Counted from the stretch's first letter, positions 30,534 to 40,114 are shown. The stretch is DNA of 64,000 nucleotides from Burkholderia sp. NRF60-BP8 (GCF_001522585.2 NZ_CP013373.1:1674001-1738000), one strand, 5' to 3'. The notes: generated by a model not told the origin, from the letters alone. A program made the numbers and translations.

Positions 30534-31808
30534 TCAGGACGCGCTGTAATGCGTATCGAACACCGCGCGCAGCGTCGACGAACCGATCGCGAAATCGCCC
30601 CACAGCGGCCCGTCGTTCTGCGCGAACGCGAACGGCGTCGTACTGATCGACGCGAGGCGCAAGCGCCATTGCGCGGCTTCCTGGCGGAACGCGGTGAGCT
30701 GCATGTCGGACAGCGCCGTCTGCGCGCTCGCGAGCGTGACGAGCGGATCGACCGGCTCGTTCGCGACTCGCACCTCGAAATGCAGGTGCGGGCCCGTTGC
30801 GGCACCGGTCATCCCGACCGAGCCGATGCGCTGGCCTTGCTTCACGGTTTCGCCGACCTTCAGCCCGCGCGCGAACGCGGACAGGTGCGCGTAGTAGGTC
30901 GAATAGCCGTCCGCATGATCGACGATCACATAGCGGCCGTAGCCGCCCGGATCGGTGCCGACGAACGACACGACGCCGTCCGCGGCCGCATCGACCGGCG
31001 TGCCGCTGGGCGCGGCGAGGTCCACGCCCGTATGGAATGCCATCGCCTGCGACAGCGGATGGATGCGCTCGCCGAAGAACGAGCTGATGCGCGTCCACTT
31101 GACCGGCATCGTGAACGCGGCAGCTTCGAGCGGCGAACCGTCGAGCGTGTAGTACGCGCCATGCTCGGCGCCCGGCGCGCGGAACCAGATCGCGCCGAAC
31201 GTGCGGCCGGCGACGCGCAGCTCGAGCGCGGTGAGGCGCGGCGTGCCGTCGTTCGTGTCGAACGCGATGCGGTAATAGTCGCCGCGCTGCGCACTCGCGC
31301 GCATCGCGACCTTGCCGGTGACGAGATCGCCGAGCTGGATGCGCACTTCGGGCGGCACGTCGAGACGGTTCAGCGTATCGGACAGCGTGAGCTCGATGTC
31401 GCCCGCGCGCATCCCGTGCCGGGGATCGGGCGACGCGAACTGGAACAGGCTCGCGTAGCCGAGCATGTCGTTGCGATGTGCGCTGAGCGGCGCGAACAGG
31501 CCCGGCTGCAAGCTGCGATCGGGGCGATCGACGTGTTCGTTGCGCTCGCCGATCGTGCGGGCGAGCTCGCTCGTCACGAAATGCTGCGCGGTGGGAAACG
31601 GCGTATCGGACAGCACGCGCTGCGGCAGCGCGGCCGTGCCCGAGTCGACGGCGCCCGGCAGTTGCGACACGGCCGGCAGGGCGGCGGCGAGGCCGAATGC
31701 GGCGAGCGCACCGAGCACGGCGGCCGGCACGAGCGCGCGCACGGCGCGCTGCGCACGACCGGGCGCGGCGGCATCAGGGGTTGCGACGGACTTGACCAAG
31801 GTGTCCAC
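30534..31808 (-). CDS. M23 family metallopeptidase, membrane-anchored
   Basis: Predicted 424 residues. One membrane segment lies near residues 24-47, then an OapA-like middle region, and a C-terminal LytM domain with HTGVDLAA (zinc ligands His and Asp), GYGRYVIVDHADGYSTYYAH and HLHFEV. All metal and catalytic motifs are present, so it is probably an active peptidoglycan endopeptidase of the MepM/YebA type acting on cross-links in the periplasm. It stands alone, convergent with the permease operon. Confidence 0.9.
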   Translation of the reverse strand: MDTLVKSVATPDAAAPGRAQRAVRALVPAAVLGALAAFGLAAALPAVSQLPGAVDSGTAALPQRVLSDTPFPTAQHFVTSELARTIGERNEHVDRPDRSLQPGLFAPLSAHRNDMLGYASLFQFASPDPRHGMRAGDIELTLSDTLNRLDVPPEVRIQLGDLVTGKVAMRASAQRGDYYRIAFDTNDGTPRLTALELRVAGRTFGAIWFRAPGAEHGAYYTLDGSPLEAAAFTMPVKWTRISSFFGERIHPLSQAMAFHTGVDLAAPSGTPVDAAADGVVSFVGTDPGGYGRYVIVDHADGYSTYYAHLSAFARGLKVGETVKQGQRIGSVGMTGAATGPHLHFEVRVANEPVDPLVTLASAQTALSDMQLTAFRQEAAQWRLRLASISTTPFAFAQNDGPLWGDFAIGSSTLRAVFDTHYSAS

Positions 31809-32121
31809 ATCCAGGAAAGCGGTTCAAAGGGGTGTGGGCGAGGGCCGCCGGCGGCACATCGTCGAACGGCGACGGGGCGGGCGGCGGGCGTGCAACAAAA
31901 CAGGCCCCGCCAGGGGCCTGTGTCGTTTCCGTTCGACCCAACGCGCGGGGCGGGCCCGCTTCGAACGGCGGCGTGCATACCGGGTCGAACCCGGTTATCA
32001 CGCAGACGCTAAAGAAAGATGACAGCGTCAGTCTACCGATGTTCCGCGAAACGTTAAAAATTTTAAAGGGGGTCGGTTCGTTCGTTTCGTACTGCGGTAA
32101 ATCGGGTTAAATCAGCATTTG
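31809..32121. other. Intergenic region between peptidase and amrR
   Basis: About 310 bases without a gene. It holds the promoter of the peptidase gene (minus strand), two hairpins (31901-31920 and an ACCGGGT/ACCCGGT stem near 31979-31995), and an AT-rich stretch up to the end of amrR. Confidence 0.5.
31901..31920 (-). terminator. Minus-strand hairpin with T-run, after amrR
   Basis: Eight-bp stem CAGGCCCC/GGGGCCTG with a GCCA loop. Read on the minus strand it is followed by TTTTGTT, so it is a reasonable terminator for amrR, about 200 bases past its stop. Confidence 0.6.
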
Positions 32122-32784
32122 TTACGATGATTTTGGTCGATCAGGCAATTTTTGCGCGCGGCGGCGCAGAGCGGCGGAGGTGCGGACGGCGTCGAAGCCG
32201 GCATCGAGCATCGCCTCGGCGTCGTTCCACAGGTTGCCGCGCAGCCGGTTGGTCCAGATCATCGATGCGAACACACCTTCGAGCAGCGACACGAGATAGA
32301 CGGCGGCCAGATGCACGTCGAGATCGGCGGCCACTTCGCCGGCCGTGATCGCGCGACGCAGCAGCGCCTTGGCGATGCGCAGCATCTGCAATTCGAGCAG
32401 CATGCGGCGCCGCTGCAGCGCACCGTTTTCCTCGCTCTGCTCGCACTTCGTATAGAGAATCACCAGCACGCGCTGCATCGGGCCCGGCTCGCCGCATTCC
32501 TGCAGGTAGTGCGACGCGGCGCGCCGCAGCGTCGCGAACGGCGGCAGGCCGTCGCCCGCGTCGAAACCTTCGGAGGTGCGTGCGAACGCGCGGTCGCACA
32601 TCGCCAGACACACTTCCATCTTGTTGCGGTAGTGGCCGTAGACGGCGCCCCGCGACATCCCGGCGGCCTCGGCGAGGTCCGCCATCGCGGTTTGCGCGAC
32701 GCCGCGCTCGAGCAGCACGAGCTCGGCGGCGTCGAGGATCCGGTGCTTGATGGCGAGCGATTCTTCCCGGGTCTTGCGGGCCAT
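32122..32784 (-). CDS. amrR: TetR-family repressor of the efflux operon, AmrR-like
   Basis: Predicted 220 residues. The N-terminal helix-turn-helix (ILDAAELVLLERGVAQTAMA then GMSRGAVYGHYRNK) is the AcrR/AmrR type; a ligand-binding C-terminal domain follows. It is divergent from amrAB-oprA, and an inverted repeat lies in the 151-base gap between them. It very likely represses the pump and its own gene until a drug-like ligand binds. BpeR-type repressors look similar; the neighbouring gene order favours AmrR. Confidence 0.88.
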   Translation of the reverse strand: MARKTREESLAIKHRILDAAELVLLERGVAQTAMADLAEAAGMSRGAVYGHYRNKMEVCLAMCDRAFARTSEGFDAGDGLPPFATLRRAASHYLQECGEPGPMQRVLVILYTKCEQSEENGALQRRRMLLELQMLRIAKALLRRAITAGEVAADLDVHLAAVYLVSLLEGVFASMIWTNRLRGNLWNDAEAMLDAGFDAVRTSAALRRRAQKLPDRPKSS

Positions 32785-32857
32785 GTCGTGAAATTCCTTA
32801 CAGTTCGCTGTCGTTTTATTGAGACAAAGTGAGCGCCGGATTGAGGCGGCCTGTATT

Positions 32858-32877
32858 TAATCAGTCGTGACTGATTA
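32858..32877. promoter_or_regulatory. Probable AmrR operator overlapping the amrA promoter
   Basis: TAATCAGTC-GT-GACTGATTA is a perfect 9-bp-arm inverted repeat, the usual form of a TetR-type site. A TATAAT -10 hexamer at 32876-32881 overlaps its right edge, so a bound repressor would block RNA polymerase at amrA. Confidence 0.8.
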
Positions 32878-32935
32878 TAATCGGCCACCCTGAGCCGCCG
32901 CATTGTATCGGCGGCGAGTGATCCGAGGTCAGAAC

Positions 32936-34138
32936 ATGAATAACAAACGCACCCTGTGGCGCCGCCTGGGGCTGGCGCCGTTCGCGCTCGCGGCGCTGCT
33001 GGCCGTGGCGGGATGCGGAAAGGGCGACAAGAACGCCGCGCCGGAGACCGCGAAGCAGGCCACCGTCGTGACGGTACGCCCGACAGCCGTGCCGATGACC
33101 GTCGAACTGCCGGGCCGGCTCGACGCATATCGGCAGGCGGAGGTGCGCGCGCGGGTCGCGGGCATCGTCACCGCCCGTACCTACGAGGAAGGCCAGGAAG
33201 TGAAGCAGGGCGCGGTGCTGTTCCGCATCGATCCCGCGCCGCTGAAGGCCGCCCGCGATGCCGCGCAGGGCGCGCTCGCGAAGGCGCAGGCCGCCGCGCT
33301 CGCGGCGACCGACAAGCGCCGCCGTTACGACGACCTCGTGCGCGATCGCGCGGTGAGCGAGCGCGACCACACCGAGGCCGTCGCGGCCGACACGCAGGCG
33401 AAGGCCGAGGTCGCATCCGCGAAGGCCGAACTCGCGCGGGCTCAGCTACAGCTCGACTACGCGACCGTCACCGCGCCGATCGCGGGCCGCGCACGGCGCG
33501 CGCTCGTGACCGAGGGCGCGCTCGTCGGCCAGGACCAGGCGACGCCGCTCACGACCGTCGAGCAGCTCGATCCGATCTACGTGAACTTCTCGCAGCCGGC
33601 CGCCGACGTCGACGCATTGCGTCGCGCGGTGAAGAGCGGGCGCGCGACGGGCATTGCGCAGCACGACGTCGCGGTGACGCTGCTGCGCGCCGACGGCACC
33701 GCGTATCCGCTGAAGGGCAAGTTGCTGTTCAGCGATCTCGCGGTCGATCCGACCACCGACACCGTCGCGATGCGCGCGCTGTTCCCGAATCCGGAGCGCG
33801 AGCTGCTGCCCGGCGCGTATGTGCGGATCGCGCTCGACACGGCGGTCGACCAGCGGGCGATCCTCGTGCCGCGCGACGCGCTGTTGCGCACGACCGACCG
33901 GACGTCGGTGCGCGTGGTCGGCGCGAACGGCAAGGTCAAGGACGTCGAAGTCACGGCCGACCAGATGAGCGGCCACGACTGGCGCGTCACGCGCGGCCTC
34001 GCGGGCGGCGAGCGCGTGATCGTCGACGACGCGGCGCAGTTCGCGCCCGATACGGTCGTCAAGCCCGTCGAGAAGGCGCCGCCGTCGAAGGCGGCGCCGG
34101 CAGCGGCCGCTTCGCAGGCGGCCGCCCGTCAAACCTGA
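32936..34138 (+). CDS. amrA: RND efflux periplasmic adaptor, AmrA-like
   Basis: Predicted 400-residue lipoprotein. The signal ends in the lipobox LAVAGC with the acylated Cys at residue 27. Barrel-sandwich, alpha-hairpin and beta-barrel parts of the membrane fusion family follow (EVRARVAGIVTARTYEEGQE, then LDYATVTAPIAGRARRALV). It links AmrB to OprA. The start at 32936 follows GAGGTC; an opening 33 bases earlier is less likely. It is the first gene of amrA-amrB-oprA. Confidence 0.93.
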   Translation: MNNKRTLWRRLGLAPFALAALLAVAGCGKGDKNAAPETAKQATVVTVRPTAVPMTVELPGRLDAYRQAEVRARVAGIVTARTYEEGQEVKQGAVLFRIDPAPLKAARDAAQGALAKAQAAALAATDKRRRYDDLVRDRAVSERDHTEAVAADTQAKAEVASAKAELARAQLQLDYATVTAPIAGRARRALVTEGALVGQDQATPLTTVEQLDPIYVNFSQPAADVDALRRAVKSGRATGIAQHDVAVTLLRADGTAYPLKGKLLFSDLAVDPTTDTVAMRALFPNPERELLPGAYVRIALDTAVDQRAILVPRDALLRTTDRTSVRVVGANGKVKDVEVTADQMSGHDWRVTRGLAGGERVIVDDAAQFAPDTVVKPVEKAPPSKAAPAAAASQAAARQT

Positions 34139-34153
34139 CCGGTTCAAACCAAC

Positions 34154-37100
34154 ATGGCACGTTTCTTCATCGATCGCCCCGTCTTCGCGTGGGTGATCGC
34201 CATCTTCATCATGCTGGGCGGCCTGTTCGCGATCCGCGCGCTGCCCGTCGCGCAGTATCCGGACATCGCGCCGCCCGTCGTCAGCATCTATGCGACGTAC
34301 CCGGGCGCGTCCGCGCAGGTCGTCGAGGAATCGGTGACCGCGCTGATCGAGCGCGAGATGAACGGGGCGCCGGGGTTGCTGTATACGTCCGCGACGAGCA
34401 GCGCCGGAGCGGCGTCGCTGTACCTGACGTTCAAGCAGGGCGTGAACGCCGATCTCGCGGCCGTCGAAGTGCAGAACCGGCTGAAGACGGTCGATGCGCG
34501 CCTGCCCGAGCCGGTGCGTCGCGACGGCATCCAGGTCGAAAAAGCCGCCGACAACATCCAGCTCGTCGTGTCGCTGACGTCCGACGACGGCCGGATGACC
34601 GACGTGCAGCTCGGCGAATACGCGTCGGCGAACGTCGTGCAGGCGCTGCGTCGTGTCGAGGGCGTCGGCAAGGTGCAGTTCTGGGGCGCCGAATATGCGA
34701 TGCGGATCTGGCCCGACCCGGTGAAGCTGGCCGGGCACGGCCTCACCGCGTCGGACATCGCGTCGGCCGTGCGGGCGCACAACGCGCGCGTGACGATCGG
34801 CGACATCGGCCGCAGCGCGGTGCCGGACAGCGCGCCGATCGCGGCGACCGTGTTCGCGGACGCGCCGCTGAAGACGCCGGCCGACTTCGGTGCGATTGCG
34901 TTGCGCGCGCGGGCCGACGGCTCCGCGCTGTTCCTGCGCGACGTCGCACGCATCGAATTCGGCGGCAACGACTACAACTATCCGTCGTACGTGAACGGCA
35001 AGGTCGCGACCGGGATGGGCATCAAGCTCGCACCGGGCTCGAACGCGGTGGCCACCGAGAAGCGGGTGCGCGCGACGATGGACGAGCTGTCCGCGTACTT
35101 CCCGCCGGGCGTGACATACCAGATTCCGTACGAGACGTCTTCGTTCGTGCGCGTGTCGATGAACAAGGTCGTCACGACGCTGATCGAGGCCGGCGTGCTG
35201 GTGTTCCTCGTGATGTTCCTGTTCATGCAGAACCTGCGCGCGACGCTGATCCCGACGCTCGTCGTGCCGGTCGCGCTCGCGGGCACGTTCGGCGTGATGT
35301 ACGCGGCCGGCTTCTCGATCAACGTGCTGACGATGTTCGGGATGGTGCTCGCGATCGGCATCCTCGTCGACGACGCGATCGTCGTCGTCGAGAACGTCGA
35401 GCGGCTGATGGTCGAGGAGGGGCTCGGGCCGTACGACGCGACCGTCAAGGCGATGCGGCAGATCAGCGGCGCGATCGTCGGGATCACCGTGGTGCTGACG
35501 TCGGTGTTCGTGCCGATGGCGTTCTTCGGCGGCGCGGTGGGCAACATCTACCGGCAGTTCGCGCTGTCGCTCGCGGTATCGATCGGCTTCTCGGCCTTTC
35601 TCGCGCTGTCGCTGACGCCCGCGCTGTGCGCGACGCTGCTCAAGCCGGTGTCCGGCGACCACCACGAGAAGCGCGGCTTCTTCGGCTGGTTCAACCGCTT
35701 CGTCGCGCGCGCGACGCAGCGCTACGCGACACGGGTCGGCACGATGCTGAAGAAGCCGCTGCGCTGGCTCGTCGTGTACGGCGCGCTGACCGCGGCGGCC
35801 GCGCTGATGCTCACGCAGTTGCCGAGCGCGTTCCTGCCCGACGAGGACCAGGGCAACTTCATGGTGATGGTGATTCGCCCGCAAGGCACGCCGCTCGCGG
35901 AAACGATGCAGAGCGTGCGCGAGGTCGAGTCGAGCATCCGCCGCGACGAGCCGACCGCCTATACGTATGCGCTCGGCGGCTTCAACCTGTACGGCGAAGG
36001 GCCGAACGGCGGGATGATCTTCGTCACGCTGAAGAACTGGAAGGAGCGCAAGGCCGCACACGATCACGTGCAGTCGATCGTCGCGCGCGTCAACGAGCGC
36101 TTCGCGGGCACGCCGAACACGACGGTGTTCGCGATGAACTCGCCGGCGCTGCCCGATCTCGGTTCGTCGAGCGGCTTCGACTTCCGGCTGCAGAATCGCG
36201 GCGGGCTCGACTACGCGGCGTTCAGCGCCGCGCGCGAGCAACTGCTCGCGGCGGGGCACAAGGATCCGGCGCTCACCGACCTGATGTTCGCGGGCACGCA
36301 GGACGCGCCGCAACTGAAGCTCGACATCGATCGCGCGAAGGCGTCCGCGCTCGGCGTGTCGATGGACGAGATCAACACGACGCTCGCGGTGATGTTCGGC
36401 TCCGACTATATCGGCGACTTCATGCACGGCACGCAGGTGCGGCGCGTGATGGTGCAGGCCGACGGGCTGCACCGGCTCGATCCGGACGACGTGCGGAAGC
36501 TGCGCGTGCGCAACGCGCGCGGCGAGATGGTGCCGCTCGCGGCGTTCGCGACGCTGCACTGGACGCTCGGGCCGCCGCAGCTCACGCGCTACAACGGCTA
36601 TCCGTCGTTCACGATCAACGGCTCGGCCGCGGCAGGCCACAGCAGCGGCGAGGCGATGAGCGCGATCGAGCGGATCGCCGCGACGCTGCCGGCCGGCATC
36701 GGCCATGCGTGGTCGGGGCAATCGTTCGAGGAGCGGCTGTCGGGCGCGCAGGCGCCGATGCTGTTCGCGCTGTCGGTGCTCGTCGTGTTCCTCGCGCTCG
36801 CGGCGCTCTACGAGAGCTGGTCGATTCCGTTCGCAGTGATGCTGGTCGTCCCGCTCGGCGTGATCGGCGCGGTGCTCGGCGTGACGCTGCGGGCGATGCC
36901 GAACGACATCTATTTCAAGGTGGGGCTGATCGCGACGATCGGGCTGTCGGCGAAGAACGCGATCCTGATCGTCGAAGTCGCGAAGGATCTCGTGGCGCAG
37001 CGCATGCCGCTCGTCGACGCGGCGCTCGAGGCCGCGCGCCTGCGGCTGCGGCCGATCGTGATGACCTCGCTCGCGTTCGGCGTCGGCGTACTGCCGCTCG

Positions 37101-37294
37101 CGTTCGCATCGGGCGCCGCGTCCGGCGCGCAGAGGGCGATCGGCACAGGCGTGCTCGGCGGCGTGATCACGGCGACCGTGCTCGCGGTGTTTCTCGTCCC
37201 GCTGTTTTTCGTGATCGTCGGCCGCCTGTTCGACGTCGGCCCGCGCCGGCGCGGCGGGTCGCGGCCGGCGACGATGGAGGGTTCGCAACCATGA
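34154..37294 (+). CDS. amrB: RND multidrug efflux transporter, AmrB-like
   Basis: Predicted 1046 residues, the usual HAE1-family size, with 12 membrane segments and two large periplasmic loops. MARFFIDRPVFAWVIAIFIM is the standard start, and LAIGILVDDAIVVVENVER includes the paired Asp residues of the proton relay. In B. pseudomallei the AmrAB-OprA pump expels aminoglycosides and macrolides; the same role here is inferred from family and operon. The stop overlaps the oprA start. Confidence 0.95.
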   Translation: MARFFIDRPVFAWVIAIFIMLGGLFAIRALPVAQYPDIAPPVVSIYATYPGASAQVVEESVTALIEREMNGAPGLLYTSATSSAGAASLYLTFKQGVNADLAAVEVQNRLKTVDARLPEPVRRDGIQVEKAADNIQLVVSLTSDDGRMTDVQLGEYASANVVQALRRVEGVGKVQFWGAEYAMRIWPDPVKLAGHGLTASDIASAVRAHNARVTIGDIGRSAVPDSAPIAATVFADAPLKTPADFGAIALRARADGSALFLRDVARIEFGGNDYNYPSYVNGKVATGMGIKLAPGSNAVATEKRVRATMDELSAYFPPGVTYQIPYETSSFVRVSMNKVVTTLIEAGVLVFLVMFLFMQNLRATLIPTLVVPVALAGTFGVMYAAGFSINVLTMFGMVLAIGILVDDAIVVVENVERLMVEEGLGPYDATVKAMRQISGAIVGITVVLTSVFVPMAFFGGAVGNIYRQFALSLAVSIGFSAFLALSLTPALCATLLKPVSGDHHEKRGFFGWFNRFVARATQRYATRVGTMLKKPLRWLVVYGALTAAAALMLTQLPSAFLPDEDQGNFMVMVIRPQGTPLAETMQSVREVESSIRRDEPTAYTYALGGFNLYGEGPNGGMIFVTLKNWKERKAAHDHVQSIVARVNERFAGTPNTTVFAMNSPALPDLGSSSGFDFRLQNRGGLDYAAFSAAREQLLAAGHKDPALTDLMFAGTQDAPQLKLDIDRAKASALGVSMDEINTTLAVMFGSDYIGDFMHGTQVRRVMVQADGLHRLDPDDVRKLRVRNARGEMVPLAAFATLHWTLGPPQLTRYNGYPSFTINGSAAAGHSSGEAMSAIERIAATLPAGIGHAWSGQSFEERLSGAQAPMLFALSVLVVFLALAALYESWSIPFAVMLVVPLGVIGAVLGVTLRAMPNDIYFKVGLIATIGLSAKNAILIVEVAKDLVAQRMPLVDAALEAARLRLRPIVMTSLAFGVGVLPLAFASGAASGAQRAIGTGVLGGVITATVLAVFLVPLFFVIVGRLFDVGPRRRGGSRPATMEGSQP

Positions 37295-38754
37295 TGTTTG
37301 CGCTGAACGTATGCGCCGCGCGGCGGGCTCCGGTCGCGCTGGCCGCTGCACTCGCGCTCGCCGGCTGCTCGCTCGCGCCGCGTTACGAGCGTCCGGCGGC
37401 GCCGGTGCCGGCAAGCTATGCGCCGGTCGACGGCAGTAACGCGCCGGCGGCCGAACCGGCCGCGGCGCAGGATGCCGCGTTGCTCGACGACTGGCATGCG
37501 TATTTCACCGATCCGGCGCTGCAGGCGTGGATCGATGCGGCGCTCGCGAACAACCGCGACCTGCGGATCGCGGCCGGCCGGCTCGAGGAAGCGCGTGCGT
37601 TGTACGGCGTGCAACGCTCGGACCGGATGCCGTCGGTCGATGCGCAGCTCGGCTATGAGCGCGCGCGCCAGTACGATCCGGTCGTGCGCGAAAGCGCGAT
37701 CAGCGGACTGTATCGCGCGGGCGTCGGCGTCAGCGCGTACGAGCTCGACCTGTTCGGCCGCGTGCGCAACCTGTCCGACGCGGCGCTCGCCGAATACTTC
37801 GCGACGGCCGACGCGCAGCGCACGGTCCGCATCGGCGTGATCGCCGAAGTGGCGGGCGCGTACGTATCGGAACGTGCACTGCACGAGCAGCGGGCGCTCG
37901 CGCAGCGCACGCTCGATGCGCGCGAGCGGATCGCCGCGCTCACGCAACGTCGCTATGCCGCCGGCACGAGCGACGCGATCGAGCTGCGCTCGGCCGAGAT
38001 GCTGGTCGCGTCCGCGCGCGCGTCGCAGGCCGCGCTGCAGCGCGAGCATGCGCAGGCCGTGCGGGCGCTGCAACTGCTGGCGGGCGATTTCGCGCGCAAC
38101 GTGCCCGCTGACGCGACCGCGCTCGACACGCTGTCGATCGCACCCGTGGCGCCGGGCGCGCCGAGCGAATTGCTCGAACGGCGGCCGGACATCCGCCAGG
38201 CCGAGGCACGGCTGAAAGCCGCGAACGCGAACATCGGCGCGGCGCGCGCGGCGTTCTTCCCGCGCATCGCGCTGACGACCGACTACGGCTCAGTGAGCGA
38301 CGCGTTCTCGAACCTGTTCGCGGCCGGCACGAACGTGTGGACCTTCGCGCCGCGCATCACGCTGCCGATCTTCGCGGGCGGACGCAATCGCGCAAACCTC
38401 GACGTCGCGAACGCGCGCAAGGACATTGCGGTCGCCGAATACGAGAAAGCCGTGCAGACCGCGTTTCGCGAAGTGGCCGATGCGTTCGCCGCGCGCGACT
38501 GGATCGACCGGCAGCTTGCCGCGCAGCAGGACGTGTATGCGGCGGACGGCGCGCGGCTGAAGCTCGCGGAGCGTCGTTATGCGGGTGGCGTCGCGACCTA
38601 TCTCGAACTGCTCGACGCACAGCGCAGCACGTACGAGTCGGGGCAGGAGCTGATCCGGCTCCGGCAGCTCAGGCTCGCGAACGCGATCGCGCTGTATCGC
38701 GCGCTCGGCGGCGGCTGGGCGCCGGCATCGGCGGAGGCTGCGGCTTCCGCGTGA
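37291..38754 (+). CDS. oprA: Outer-membrane efflux channel, OprA-like
   Basis: Predicted 487-residue lipoprotein of the NodT/OprM family. Its lipobox ALAGC places the acylated Cys at residue 26. Two repeated outer-membrane efflux domains follow; LLERRPDIRQAEARLKAANANIG and the second-repeat LDAQRSTYESGQ are typical. It forms the exit duct for the AmrAB pump. Two adjacent ATG codons (37291 and 37294) could start it; the first overlaps the amrB stop. Confidence 0.92.
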   Translation: MMFALNVCAARRAPVALAAALALAGCSLAPRYERPAAPVPASYAPVDGSNAPAAEPAAAQDAALLDDWHAYFTDPALQAWIDAALANNRDLRIAAGRLEEARALYGVQRSDRMPSVDAQLGYERARQYDPVVRESAISGLYRAGVGVSAYELDLFGRVRNLSDAALAEYFATADAQRTVRIGVIAEVAGAYVSERALHEQRALAQRTLDARERIAALTQRRYAAGTSDAIELRSAEMLVASARASQAALQREHAQAVRALQLLAGDFARNVPADATALDTLSIAPVAPGAPSELLERRPDIRQAEARLKAANANIGAARAAFFPRIALTTDYGSVSDAFSNLFAAGTNVWTFAPRITLPIFAGGRNRANLDVANARKDIAVAEYEKAVQTAFREVADAFAARDWIDRQLAAQQDVYAADGARLKLAERRYAGGVATYLELLDAQRSTYESGQELIRLRQLRLANAIALYRALGGGWAPASAEAAASA

Positions 38755-38763
38755 GATGGGCGA

Positions 38764-38793
38764 TGTGTTGCCTGGCGCCGCAGCGTGCCGGGC
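38764..38793 (+). terminator. Weak hairpin after oprA
   Basis: GTTGCCTGGC and GTGCCGGGCAAC can pair with a mismatch, 10 bases past the oprA stop. No T-run follows. Confidence 0.4.
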
Positions 38794-39454
38794 AACACGA
38801 CGGCGGCTGCACGATTCGATGTGCGGTCGTCACTTCGACGGGGCGTGCCGCCCACCGTACCGCCTTGCGCCATCGGCGCTTCTTTTGCCGGCCCGCGCAT
38901 CGTTCTCATCTCCCGGCCGCGCAGCGGCGGCTTCTGCTGCCGCCCGCATCCATAGACCCATCGTGTCGTCCGCCTGAGCAAGCACGTGCCGCGTCTCTTC
39001 GTTTCCCATTTCATCGAATCCGGCATGCCATGCGTGTTCCGGCGACCGCGCATGCTGCAGATTCCCGATCGGTAATTGACGATCGAATTAATCAATGCAT
39101 TGGAAACAATCGCGGCGGCAAAGTGTCGCAGTAAAACGTTTGTATGCTTTTCGCAATCGTTTGCGCGATAAATCCATATTGATAAGATTCCGCCGTTAAT
39201 TTCCTGTCAGTTGAAAATGATTCGATATTCGTGTTGCGATCGGACAACGATGGCGGCACTGGACAATGTTTTGTCCTTTGGCAGGAGGCCGCGCGCAAGT
39301 CGGTGCCGACGAGGAGGGATATGGAAGAGACGATTATCGGCAAAAAATTCCCTTAATCTTCAAGCGCTTCCGGAAAATCAAAAAGGAGTGCGGATAAAAG
39401 ATCCGGAATTGAAAGACAAAAGGAATGAATGAGCTTCTAGAGGAGTGAATCGAA

Positions 39455-39478
39455 CATTGTCAGATGCATTTGACAATG
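39455..39478. repeat. Inverted repeat upstream of the major fimbrial subunit
   Basis: CATTGTCA and TGACAATG are perfect 8-bp arms around an 8-base centre that itself contains the palindrome ATGCAT. It lies ~120 bases before the fimbrial start codon and could be an operator or an RNA hairpin. Confidence 0.7.
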
Positions 39479-39601
39479 ATTTACAGAAATCTTTCGTTGT
39501 TATCTCGATAATGCCGCCTCGTGTCGGACGGGAGCCACCACACGCTACCGTTTGTGTCCGCCACGTCGTCCATTCCATTTGCACTCCTTACGGGAAACGT
39601 C

Positions 39602-40114
39602 ATGAAAAAATCTCTCCTGACCGCCGTCGCACTCGCGGCCCTGTCCACCTCGGCCTTCGCGGCGGGCACCGGCACGATCAACTTCACGGGCGAGATCGTC
39701 GCGGGCGCATGCGGCATCGATGCGAACTCGGTCAACCAGACCGTGCAGCTCGGCAAGGTGCCGACCAACAAGTTCAAGCAAGCCGGCGACAAGTCGGACC
39801 CGGTGTCGTTCGACATCAAGCTGACCGACTGCGACACCAGCATCGCGCAGAACGCGTACTTCACGTTCACGGGCACGTCGAGCGCCGGCCAGCCGAAGCT
39901 GCTCGCCACGATCGGTTCGGCAACCAACGTCGGCATCCGCCTGCAGTCCGCGTCGGGCGAATACCTCGACAACGGCGCCGAGCAGAAGGCGCCGACGCTG
40001 CTGCAGAACGGCACGAACACCGCGCGCTTCGCGGCGATGTACGAAGCGACGGCAGCCGGCGTGACGCCGGGTACCGCCGACGGCGTCGCGAACTTCACGG
40101 TCCGCTACCAGTAA
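39602..40114 (+). CDS. Type 1-like fimbrial major subunit
   Basis: Predicted 170 residues. A signal peptide is cleaved after residue 20 (STSAFA), giving a mature pilin with the conserved disulfide pair Cys37 and Cys77 (GACGID and LTDCDT) and the C-terminal beta-strand signature ending VRYQ, where the penultimate Tyr is typical of chaperone-usher pilins. GTINFTGEIV is the usual strand near the N-terminus. First gene of a four-gene fimbrial operon. Confidence 0.92.
   Translation: MKKSLLTAVALAALSTSAFAAGTGTINFTGEIVAGACGIDANSVNQTVQLGKVPTNKFKQAGDKSDPVSFDIKLTDCDTSIAQNAYFTFTGTSSAGQPKLLATIGSATNVGIRLQSASGEYLDNGAEQKAPTLLQNGTNTARFAAMYEATAAGVTPGTADGVANFTVRYQ

Larger units (their letters stand above)
38755..39601. 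other. 847-bp leader before the fimbrial operon, AT-rich in its second half
   Basis: No gene supported. From about 39080 to 39510 the base composition is clearly more AT-rich than the rest of the window. There are very short openings with good ribosome-binding sites, such as an 11-codon one after GAGGAGGG near 39311 and a 7-codon one near 39425. The stretch ends with the inverted repeat at 39455-39478. It looks like a silenced, strongly regulated fimbrial promoter region. Confidence 0.6.

Noticed and set aside
33446..37414. Very long minus-strand open frame (over 1300 codons) opposite amrB
   Set aside because: It mirrors the GC-rich third positions of amrAB-oprA, is composed mainly of Arg, His, Asp and Glu without any domain, and opposes three clear genes.
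32956..38754. Plus-strand open frame of over 1900 codons across amrA and amrB
   Set aside because: It is a frame-shifted shadow; only its last part, the real oprA, is meaningful.
39455..39478. Invertible phase switch of fimbriae
   Set aside because: Only one nested palindrome was seen, no paired copies at a distance, and no recombinase gene nearby.
39445..39601. Possible small gene starting at a GTG before the fimbrial subunit
   Set aside because: The frame runs into the fimbrial gene in another frame and shows no family likeness.
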